Part shown: in pieces, positions 5,572 through 12,558 of the stretch
Position numbering within the stretch: the first letter of the stretch is position 1
Layout: each line of letters begins with the position of its first letter
Assembly (NCBI GenBank): GCA_902782885.1
Contig: CACZOW010000035.1
Location: 1 to 13,504, forward strand
Direction of reading: 5' to 3'
DNA: 13,504 bases
Source: an uncultured Ruminococcus sp.
GTDB lineage: Bacteria > Bacillota > Clostridia > UBA1212 > UBA1255
The notes under the pieces: generated by a model
Database searches by the model: none
What the model was told of the DNA's origin: nothing
What the model saw: only the letters and a program-made list of their open reading frames with translations
Position numbers and translations under genes: made by a program

Positions 5572-7175
5572 GTACGGAAGAATTATTCGACGCGTTTGAG
5601 CACATAGACGGAGAGTTTCTGAACGTGCCTTCCGCCCGCGGCAGTTTCCGCAGGAGCGGCGGCAAAAAAGACGCGGGCTCGCGGCGCAATCTGCTTCCGT
5701 TATTGCTCACGGCCGTACTGCTGGTGGCGGGGATCGTCTCCGGAGCGCTGATCGCGCGGTCGATACGCGGCAGGAACGAGCACGGGCTCTCGCCGGACGT
5801 GCAAACGGATAACAACGGTACCTCAACTGCCGCTACGCCGACTGCTTATGCCACGCTGCCGGTGGTCACGCCCGCGCCGGCAATCCGGATCGACGCGGAA
5901 GGCTGGCCCCGCGAGCTCCCCGCCGGCGAGGAAGAACTGAAGCAGCTGGAGGCCAAATGTTTTGACCTGCTGGCGGATAATTATCCGGAGCTGCGTTCGT
6001 TTGATCCGGCGCAGATGAAGCTCAGCTCCCACGGCCTCTCCGGGGGGTGGACGGTCTATCTCACGGTCAGCGCCGGCGGGTACAGTATAATCAGCTATGG
6101 AGTGGATCATTACCGGGATGAGATCAAGCTCGATAAGAACACTCAGTTTCCGGATGACCTTATCTCTATCCTGCAGAGCCTGCCGGAAGACACGATGCGG
6201 GAGTACGAGGCAAAGCTCGAGTCGATCGTCCGGGCGCAGATCGTACCCGGAAAACTCAAAGAACCGGACGACCTCCGTTCTGAAATACACTGTTACTGGA
6301 CGTATAACGCCGGCCCGTATCTGGAGTGCGAAAGCATCATCTATACCGTTGACCCCGACTCGACGGAATTCGGCTGCGGCGGGCACGCGCACATATTCGG
6401 CAGCGTAAAGATCGCGGAAGCGGCGGACTGGTGTTCACAATACGAGAACGGCCCCGCGCTGACAATGATGCAATATACCTGGGACGGCTGGGGCATCAGC
6501 GTAAAAACGGTCAACAAATGCGCTGCGACCGACATGATCGTCCAACTGCTCGGCCAATTAGAGGAGACCGGAGAGCTCGCGGAAGCGCTGTCGAAAAAGG
6601 AACTCGATCTGTCCGGCCTTGCCGGCAAGCAGGCGGAATTGCCCGCACCGTACGGCACTATGTGGTTCGAATGCGACGGAAAGATATACCGGTTTGATCC
6701 GGACATGAAACAGCTCTGCCGCGTCGAAACGTATCTGGGCAGGGGCCGCGTGCTGGCGTGCACGGAAGATCTCCGGAAGCTGATCGCGAACACCTGGCAT
6801 TATTATCCGTACGATTTCTATGAAGGCACGTACAACAATAAGACCGGCGAGCTGACGGTCAGCGAGGTGTTCAGTGCGGAAACGACGGTGCACGTCACGG
6901 TCAAAAAGATCGAACTGTCGGAAAAAGACGATCCCTCCGGACACTATGACAAGATCACCCTGGAGCTGGTATCGGACAAAGATCAGTATCTGGCTGTCGA
7001 CCTGCACAGCGAGCAGAGCGATCACAATTTTGCCGTCGGCAGCTCCCAAAAACTCACTTTCACCGCCGGGGAGTCCCGCACGCTCGAAATGGGTTTCGGC
7101 GGCTGGAGGAACGTCCCGTTCTGGATCACCGTCACCGCGGACAACACGCGCGTCCGCATTCGTATAGTGCCTTGA
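5568..7175 (+). CDS. Single-pass membrane protein, possible anti-sigma-like sensor with unknown outer domain
   Basis: This 535-aa protein has a short cytoplasmic N-terminus (1-40), one membrane segment at about 41-64, a Ser/Thr/Pro-rich linker at about 75-105 and a long outer domain to the end. The N-terminal pattern, with ELFDAFEHIDGEFLNV at 5-20 followed by a basic stretch and the membrane segment, resembles membrane proteins that commonly follow sigma-like genes in Clostridia; that resemblance is from memory. Basic residues on the N-terminal side support an N-in orientation. The outer part has about nine Cys and a C-terminal stretch (about 435-535) rich in alternating polar and hydrophobic residues, suggesting beta structure. 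I do not recognise the outer domain. The gene overlaps the XRE/sigma4 regulator by four bases, so a role in holding or signalling to that regulator is likely but inferred. The only plausible start is ATG 5568. Confidence 0.75.
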   Translation: MSTEELFDAFEHIDGEFLNVPSARGSFRRSGGKKDAGSRRNLLPLLLTAVLLVAGIVSGALIARSIRGRNEHGLSPDVQTDNNGTSTAATPTAYATLPVVTPAPAIRIDAEGWPRELPAGEEELKQLEAKCFDLLADNYPELRSFDPAQMKLSSHGLSGGWTVYLTVSAGGYSIISYGVDHYRDEIKLDKNTQFPDDLISILQSLPEDTMREYEAKLESIVRAQIVPGKLKEPDDLRSEIHCYWTYNAGPYLECESIIYTVDPDSTEFGCGGHAHIFGSVKIAEAADWCSQYENGPALTMMQYTWDGWGISVKTVNKCAATDMIVQLLGQLEETGELAEALSKKELDLSGLAGKQAELPAPYGTMWFECDGKIYRFDPDMKQLCRVETYLGRGRVLACTEDLRKLIANTWHYYPYDFYEGTYNNKTGELTVSEVFSAETTVHVTVKKIELSEKDDPSGHYDKITLELVSDKDQYLAVDLHSEQSDHNFAVGSSQKLTFTAGESRTLEMGFGGWRNVPFWITVTADNTRVRIRIVP

Positions 7176-7200
7176 TTTACGACGGAGAATAGTATAAAAT
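7172..7200 (+). promoter_or_regulatory. Candidate sigma-70-type promoter for the fumarase genes
   Basis: TTGATT at 7172-7177, overlapping the preceding stop codon, and TAAAAT at 7195-7200 are 17 bases apart. An alternative -10, TATAAA at 7193-7198, would give a 15-base spacer. The predicted start near 7205-7207 falls in the left arm of the next hairpin, as with the promoter at 5027-5055. Confidence 0.5.
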
Positions 7201-7203
7201 AAT

Positions 7204-7239
7204 AAAGCACCGGCAATTGAACGGAGCCGGTGCTTTTTT
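7204..7239 (+). terminator. Rho-independent terminator after the membrane sensor gene
   Basis: AAAGCACCGGC (7204-7214) pairs perfectly with GCCGGTGCTTT (7226-7236) around an 11-base loop. A run of six T (7234-7239) closes it. It lies 28 bases after the stop at 7175. Confidence 0.9.
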
Positions 7240-7305
7240 GCGGATTGACGGAGAGGCGCGATCGCTTCCGCACCGCGAAAAATCAGACAAATCGGAGGAA
7301 CACGA

Positions 7306-8148
7306 ATGAGATCAGTTGACGTCGCGCGCGTTACGGACGCGGTGCGGGAAATGTGCATAGAAGTGAATCATAAATTGTCCCCGGACATGGCCGGAAAATT
7401 TTCCGAAGCCCGGGAGCGCGAAGAGTCGCCGCTGGGCAAACAGATCCTCGGCCAGCTCATTAAAAACATGGAGATCGCGCAGGCTGAAATGATCCCCATC
7501 TGCCAGGACACCGGCATGGCCGTTGTGTTCGTTGAAGTCGGGCAGGACGTGCATTTCGAGGGCGGCAATATCGAAGACGCGATAAACGAAGGCGTGCGCC
7601 GCGGGTATACCGAGGGGTATCTGAGAAAATCCGTTGTCCGCGATCCGCTGGAGCGCGTCAACACCGGCGACAACACCCCGGCGGTCATCCATTATTCCAT
7701 CGTCCCCGGCGAGCAGGTGAAGCTCACGCTGGCGCCGAAGGGCTTCGGCAGCGAGAACATGAGCCGCGTGTTCATGCTCAAACCCGCGCAGGGCATCGAG
7801 GGCGTGAAGGAAGCGGTATTGACCGCGGTGGCGGACGCGGGCCCCAACGCCTGCCCGCCCATGGTCGTGGGCGTCGGCATCGGCGGCACGTTCGAAAAGT
7901 GCGCGCTGCTGGCCAAGAAGGCATTGACCCGGGACGTGAACGTGCGTTCGCAGATCCCGTACGTGGCTGAACTCGAAACGGAGCTGCTGGACAAGATCAA
8001 TGATCTGGGCCTCGGTCCCGGAGGACTGGGCGGCCGCGTCACCGCGCTGAACGTGGCGGTGGAAACGTACCCCACGCATATCGCCGGACTGCCGGTGGCG
8101 GTCAACATCTGCTGCCACGTTAACCGGCACATCTCGCGCGTGCTTTGA
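7306..8148 (+). CDS. Class I fumarate hydratase, alpha subunit
   Basis: This 280-aa protein is the N-terminal-type (iron-sulfur) subunit of two-subunit class I fumarases, which interconvert malate and fumarate with an oxygen-labile [4Fe-4S] cluster. The three expected cluster Cys are visible: C66 in CQDTG, C183 in NACPP and C199 in FEKC. Other family features are GDNTPAVIHY at 121-130, the GFGSEN segment at 146-151 and GIGGTFE at 191-197. Its length is normal for the separate alpha subunit. GGAGG at 7294-7298, seven bases before the ATG, supports the start. The beta subunit follows at once. L-tartrate dehydratase has the same fold; the fumarate reductase operon upstream favours fumarase. Transcription probably begins at the candidate promoter near 7172-7200. 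Confidence 0.9.
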   Translation: MRSVDVARVTDAVREMCIEVNHKLSPDMAGKFSEAREREESPLGKQILGQLIKNMEIAQAEMIPICQDTGMAVVFVEVGQDVHFEGGNIEDAINEGVRRGYTEGYLRKSVVRDPLERVNTGDNTPAVIHYSIVPGEQVKLTLAPKGFGSENMSRVFMLKPAQGIEGVKEAVLTAVADAGPNACPPMVVGVGIGGTFEKCALLAKKALTRDVNVRSQIPYVAELETELLDKINDLGLGPGGLGGRVTALNVAVETYPTHIAGLPVAVNICCHVNRHISRVL

Positions 8149-8149
8149 G

Positions 8150-8156
8150 AAGGAGG
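8150..8156 (+). promoter_or_regulatory. Ribosome binding site that sets the start of the fumarase beta subunit
   Basis: AAGGAGG lies nine bases before the ATG at 8166. An in-frame TTG at 8145 overlaps the alpha-subunit stop but would place this site inside the coding region, so ATG 8166 is preferred. Confidence 0.82.
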
Positions 8157-8165
8157 ACGGACAAC

Positions 8166-8714
8166 ATGGACAGACACATCACGCTCCCGCTTTCTGAAGC
8201 TGAGGCCCGCACGCTCCGGGCCGGAGATTACGTATACCTGACCGGCGTGCTGTACACCGCCCGGGACGCGGCGCACAAACGCATGTACGACGCCCTCAAG
8301 GCCGGCGAAGAACTGCCGGTGGATCTGAGAGGCCAGCTGGTATATTATCTGGGCCCCACGCCTGCGCGCCCCGGTCACGTGATCGGCTCCGCGGGTCCCA
8401 CCACTTCCTCCCGTATGGACAAATACGCGCCCGAACTGCTGGATCTCGGCCTGCGCGGCATGGTGGGGAAGGGCAAGCGCACGCAGGCGGTCATTGACGC
8501 CATCGTGCGGAACGGTGCGGTGTATTTTGCCGCCGTGGGCGGCGCCGGCGCGCTGCTCTCGAAGTGTATAAAAGAGGCGGAAGTGGTTGCCTACGACGAC
8601 CTGGGCACCGAAGCGATCCGGAGACTGCGCGTCGAGGATCTGCCGGTGATCGTTGTCATCGATTCCGAAGGCAATAATCTTTACGCCACCGCGGCGGATA
8701 CCTGGAAGAGATAA
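8166..8714 (+). CDS. Class I fumarate hydratase, beta subunit
   Basis: This 182-aa protein is the C-terminal-type subunit that completes the fumarase active site. It shows LRAGDYVYLTG at 17-27, the GPTPA...GSAGPTTSSRMD segment at about 62-82, the GLRGMVGKG stretch at about 90-98 and the glycine-rich FAAVGGAGALL region at about 115-125, all typical of the family. It begins 17 bases after the alpha-subunit stop and is surely cotranscribed with it. The length is normal for a stand-alone beta subunit. Tartrate dehydratase beta is the alternative, judged less likely from context. No terminator is visible in the 39 bases before the next gene, so read-through into the ABC transporter genes is possible. 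Confidence 0.9.
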   Translation: MDRHITLPLSEAEARTLRAGDYVYLTGVLYTARDAAHKRMYDALKAGEELPVDLRGQLVYYLGPTPARPGHVIGSAGPTTSSRMDKYAPELLDLGLRGMVGKGKRTQAVIDAIVRNGAVYFAAVGGAGALLSKCIKEAEVVAYDDLGTEAIRRLRVEDLPVIVVIDSEGNNLYATAADTWKR

Positions 8715-8753
8715 AAGACAAGCGCCCGCCTGACAGAGAAAAGGAATGCCTCG

Positions 8754-11700
8754 ATGATCCTGCGAAACAGTGCTAAGTCGGTACTCAGAAGTCCGCTCAA
8801 AAGCATATTGTTCTTCCTGCTGGTATTTGCGCTGACCGCCGCGCTCACCCTGGGCACGGCGCTGGTGGCAATGTGCGACTCGGTGCTGGTGCAATGCGAC
8901 AAAACGTACACCACCATCGCCGCGCTGGAATACCGCGGGGGCCGTTTTCCGGACAATTCCGTATGCGATCTTACCGCGGCCTCGCTCCGCGAGCAGATCG
9001 ATTTCGACGCGCTGTCGCGGCTTGGTTTCGTCAAACAGACGGACCGCAGCAACACCGCGATCGTGTCGCTCCCGGACCTCAACCGGGTGCTGGCGGAAAA
9101 CTCCAGCGCCGAGAAGGCGTGCGTAATGGAGATCTATTCCGTCAACATCAGCAAGAATTACGTCCAGGCGCGCGTCGGGCACGTGCTGTATTCCGAGACG
9201 CTCCGGGACGGCGCGTTCGTGTCGCTGCATTCGGATTATAATTTCGAACCCGGCAAACGTTACCTGATCAGCGGTTTTTCCGACGGCGCCTCCGCCGGCA
9301 TTTCCGAATTCTGGGTGGGTACCGTGAGCAATCCGCGCGCCGAGGCGGCAGGGCTGACGCAGCCGGAAGCGGTGGTGGAACTGACCGAAAAATATTCCCC
9401 GGATTCGGATGATCCGCGTTTCGAACCGTTCCGTATCGCGGCGGATGCGTATAACAAGATCAATCATTCCTGGTACGCGCGCATCTGCCCGGATCCGTCA
9501 ATGCTGGAGCAGTTCGTGAACCGCGAATATTCCGTGCGGGAAGGCGCGCTGTACACGGCCGCGGACGCGGCGGAGGGGCTGTGCTGTCTGCTGGACTGCA
9601 ATATTGCCGACCGCTGGGAAGTCGGACCGGGCGATACGGTGACGCTGATATTGACCTGCACCGAACTGGCTCCGCTGGCGGATTCTTTCTGGCCAGGCGC
9701 GGACAGCGGCGTGCCGGACGCGGATAAAGACGGCGTCGAACTGACCGTTAAAATCAGCGGCGTCATTACCACCACTTCCCGGGAAATACCGCCGCTCTTT
9801 CTGTCCGCGCTGCCGGAGCTCCCGGGCGGGGCGGAGACCGAGTGCTTCTCGGGCTATAACCTTGGCACGCTCAAACTCAAAAACGGCGTCAGCAGCGCGC
9901 AGATCCGCAAGCTGAAGGCGATGCTGCCGGAGGGTGCGGAGGTCACGGTATATGACCAGGGCTACAGTTCGATCGCGGAGGCGCTGGGCAAGCTGCGCAG
10001 CGACGCGGTGGGCGTCACGGTCGCGGCGGCGGTCGCGGCGCTGGCAATGCTGACTGTCTTCGCGTATGTTTTCGTTGGCCGCCAGTCGAACGCTGCGGTG
10101 TCAATGTATCTTATGGGTACGCCCGTATCCGGATTGACGCTGTATGTGACGGGCGCTGCCGCGCTGATATTGCTCCCGGCCTCCGCGCTGGGCAGTTTTG
10201 CCGCGTACAGATTCTCCAACATGCTGAGCCGGCTGGTGACGCGCACCGTCGAGTCGGGGCAGTCCTCGATGCGAATGTACAGCAGCGCCGACCTGGGCAT
10301 CACCAAAGAGGCGGAATTTACGGCGAAAATGTCTCCGCTGCCCGGCATCATCTGCGCCGCCGCGACGGTGCTCGCCGGAATCGCCATATGCCTGGTGTTC
10401 CTGTTCGTGGCGCTCAGAGCGGTGAGCGCACGGGCGTACGAAGTTAAAAAACCGCGCAAGGCCGAAAAAGCGGGCCGCGGCAGGAAACTCGGCGCGCGTA
10501 TCGCGGAGCCCCTGCCGTTCTCCGGACCCGCCAAAAAATACGTCCTGATATCGTTCCTGCGCGGCGGGATACGGGGCGCGGTGATGCTGCTCGCGGCCGC
10601 AATAATGGCGGTCTTCATTCTGGTGCCGGCGCACGCGCTGACGCAGTCGCGCCGCCAGCTCTCCGCCCTCAACGAAGGTACGCAGATCGACTGCTACCTG
10701 ACCGATTACGCGGGCAAGCGGCGCTACGAACTGGTCATCAACGACAATATGCTCAGCGCGCTGGAAGAAAGCGAATATTTCGACGAATTCCACTTCTCGC
10801 TGAGCGACAGCTATCTGGTATCGTCCGTTATCCGGGCGGGGGAGGAGCCGGTCGTACTGGAAGAGCCCCCCTCCGGCGGCGGTTTCTCCTACGAGAACTA
10901 CGTCAGCAATTTTCTCAACGGCCCCAAGATGTTCTACACGGACAGCATAGATTTCTGCCCTGAATTCGTCGGACGCACGAAAGCCGAAGTCACGTGGCTG
11001 GACGGCTATGGCGCTGAATATTTTGAGCAAAAGCGGCTCGACGAGGCTTTCCGCAACATACGGTATTCACGCGGCAATATCTGCCAGCATTACGGCGATC
11101 TGCGGGAACTGTGCACGGTGGTCCCGGATAGTTTTCTGGAAGAATACGGTCTCAGACTGGGCGACGAGGTGACGCTGCTCATCAGCGACGATCTGGTGTA
11201 CGAGACTTATAAAATAATCGGTTCGTTCCGGGGCGTGAGCAGCAGCAATTTCATTTACACGCGCCTCAACAATTCGCCCAAAGTCCTTAAAGACTCCCCG
11301 CTGCTGGTCAAAGTGCGCATGAACGCGTCCAGCTGCAGTTTCCGCCTGAAAGACACGCTCAAACTTCAGGAGGCCAAACAGTGGCTGTACGATTCCGGCT
11401 ACAGCCGCGTGCACACGGCGGGCTTCTACCGGCTGTATCCGATCTTTGAGGATCAGGAGTACTGCGAGGCGAAGCAGAAACTCGAACGGAACATCGGATT
11501 TTTGGAGAAATTGCTGCCGGCGCTGGCGGTGCTGCTGGCGGCCGCGGGTCTGGCGGCGTCGGTGCTGATGGCGGTCCGCAAGCAGGTGGAGATCGCGACG
11601 CTGCGGTCAATAGGCGAGACCGGCTTCAGGGTATTCCTGATCTTCGCGGCGGAACAATTGCTGCCGGCGCTGCTGGGCACCGCCGCGGGCGTGCTGCTCT

Positions 11701-11837
11701 GGCGGCTCTTCGCGGGCGGCAATCCCGCCTGGTTCCTGGCGCCCGCCTTCTTCGCGGGCTTCCTGGCCGGCACGGTGGCGGCGCTCATACGGCTTTCCGG
11801 CACCAACCTGCTGGACGTGCTGAGCGAGAAAGAGTAG
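8754..11837 (+). CDS. FtsX/MacB-type ABC transporter permease with two large outer domains
   Basis: This 1027-aa membrane protein is a long FtsX-family permease. A first membrane segment at about 17-40 is followed by an outer domain of about 375 residues. Three segments come next at about 418-441, 459-481 and 529-552, with a basic cytoplasmic loop at about 560-600. A fifth segment at about 605-630 precedes a second outer domain of about 285 residues. Three final segments lie at about 920-942, 958-983 and 989-1010. The C-terminal pattern, with RKQVEIATLRSIGET after the sixth segment, is the FtsX coupling region that contacts the ATPase. Such permeases work by transmitting force to extracytoplasmic partners or by moving lipids, peptides or antibiotics rather than by classical import. 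The start follows AAAGGA at 8739-8744. The matching ATPase is the next gene. The substrate is unknown. Confidence 0.86.
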   Translation: MILRNSAKSVLRSPLKSILFFLLVFALTAALTLGTALVAMCDSVLVQCDKTYTTIAALEYRGGRFPDNSVCDLTAASLREQIDFDALSRLGFVKQTDRSNTAIVSLPDLNRVLAENSSAEKACVMEIYSVNISKNYVQARVGHVLYSETLRDGAFVSLHSDYNFEPGKRYLISGFSDGASAGISEFWVGTVSNPRAEAAGLTQPEAVVELTEKYSPDSDDPRFEPFRIAADAYNKINHSWYARICPDPSMLEQFVNREYSVREGALYTAADAAEGLCCLLDCNIADRWEVGPGDTVTLILTCTELAPLADSFWPGADSGVPDADKDGVELTVKISGVITTTSREIPPLFLSALPELPGGAETECFSGYNLGTLKLKNGVSSAQIRKLKAMLPEGAEVTVYDQGYSSIAEALGKLRSDAVGVTVAAAVAALAMLTVFAYVFVGRQSNAAVSMYLMGTPVSGLTLYVTGAAALILLPASALGSFAAYRFSNMLSRLVTRTVESGQSSMRMYSSADLGITKEAEFTAKMSPLPGIICAAATVLAGIAICLVFLFVALRAVSARAYEVKKPRKAEKAGRGRKLGARIAEPLPFSGPAKKYVLISFLRGGIRGAVMLLAAAIMAVFILVPAHALTQSRRQLSALNEGTQIDCYLTDYAGKRRYELVINDNMLSALEESEYFDEFHFSLSDSYLVSSVIRAGEEPVVLEEPPSGGGFSYENYVSNFLNGPKMFYTDSIDFCPEFVGRTKAEVTWLDGYGAEYFEQKRLDEAFRNIRYSRGNICQHYGDLRELCTVVPDSFLEEYGLRLGDEVTLLISDDLVYETYKIIGSFRGVSSSNFIYTRLNNSPKVLKDSPLLVKVRMNASSCSFRLKDTLKLQEAKQWLYDSGYSRVHTAGFYRLYPIFEDQEYCEAKQKLERNIGFLEKLLPALAVLLAAAGLAASVLMAVRKQVEIATLRSIGETGFRVFLIFAAEQLLPALLGTAAGVLLWRLFAGGNPAWFLAPAFFAGFLAGTVAALIRLSGTNLLDVLSEKE

Positions 11838-11852
11838 TCTGCGGAGCGCAGA
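11838..11852 (+). repeat. Short perfect inverted repeat between permease and ATPase genes
   Basis: TCTGCG and CGCAGA form a 6-bp stem with a GAG loop directly after the permease stop. No T-run follows, so it is not a terminator. It may affect mRNA processing or stability, or may be chance. Confidence 0.35.
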
Positions 11853-11874
11853 AATTGCGGAAAGGTTGACGCAA

Positions 11875-12558
11875 ATGGGTGAGATCATACTTGAACTAAA
11901 AGACGTGGTGTTCAGCTACAATACGAAGTGGAATACCGTTGACGTCCTGAAGGGCGTGAACTGCGAGTTCGAACGCGGCAAAACGTATGGCATCGTGGGC
12001 AAATCCGGCAGCGGCAAAAGCACCATGCTGTCCCTGATGGCCGGCATCACGCTGCCGCAGGGGGGCAAAGTCATATGCGGCGGCGTTGCCACCTCCGACA
12101 TGGACCTGCAGAAATACCGTCGGGACAAAGTCGCGGTGATCTACCAGAGCTTCCGGCTGCTGCCGCTGCTCACTTCGGTGGAGAACGTGATGTATCCGAT
12201 GGAGCTGCGCGGCATGAAGCGCAGGGAAGCCAAAGCGCGGGCCGAAGAATATCTCGCGGGCGTGGGCATTCCCGAATCGGCGTTCAAACGGTTCCCGGTG
12301 ACGCTTTCGGGCGGAGAGCAGCAGCGTGTGGCTATTGCCCGCGCGCTTGCGTGCGAGACGCATCTGCTGCTGGCGGACGAGCCCACGGGCAACCTGGACG
12401 CGGAGAACAGCGAGAACATCATTGACCTTCTGAAAACGCTGGCCAAAGAGCGCGACTACTGCGTGATCATCGTGACCCACGACGTGGACGTTATGGACAA
12501 ACTGGACGTAGTGTACCGGATGCACGACGGCCGGCTTAAGCTGAGAGGCGAAGAGTGA
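11875..12558 (+). CDS. ABC transporter ATPase, LolD/MacB/FtsE type
   Basis: This 227-aa nucleotide-binding subunit would power the FtsX-type permease encoded just upstream. All motifs are present: Walker A GKSGSGKS near residue 43, the Q-loop in VIYQSFRLLP, the ABC signature LSGGEQQRVAIARALA, Walker B LLLADEP followed by the TGNLD D-loop, and the switch His in IIVTHD. The size and the TGNLD sequence are typical of the LolD/MacB group that pairs with FtsX-like permeases. ATG 11875 is preferred because AAAGG at 11861-11865 sits nine bases upstream; a TTG at 11866 directly abuts that site. The gene lies 37 bases after the permease stop and overlaps the next gene if that begins at its GTG. Confidence 0.92.
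   Translation: MGEIILELKDVVFSYNTKWNTVDVLKGVNCEFERGKTYGIVGKSGSGKSTMLSLMAGITLPQGGKVICGGVATSDMDLQKYRRDKVAVIYQSFRLLPLLTSVENVMYPMELRGMKRREAKARAEEYLAGVGIPESAFKRFPVTLSGGEQQRVAIARALACETHLLLADEPTGNLDAENSENIIDLLKTLAKERDYCVIIVTHDVDVMDKLDVVYRMHDGRLKLRGEE

Noticed and set aside
7244..7275. TTGACG at about 7244 as a -35 element for the fumarase genes
   Set aside because: No acceptable -10 sequence lies 15-19 bases downstream in this GC-rich stretch.
8715..8753. A terminator or promoter between fumarase and the ABC permease
   Set aside because: I see no stem followed by a T-run and no paired -35/-10 elements in these 39 bases.
7692..9467. A 591-codon open frame on the minus strand opposite fumarase and the permease
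   Set aside because: It lies antisense to well-supported genes across several of their boundaries, has no recognisable domain and is Arg/His/Gln-rich, as expected for a shadow frame in GC-rich coding DNA.
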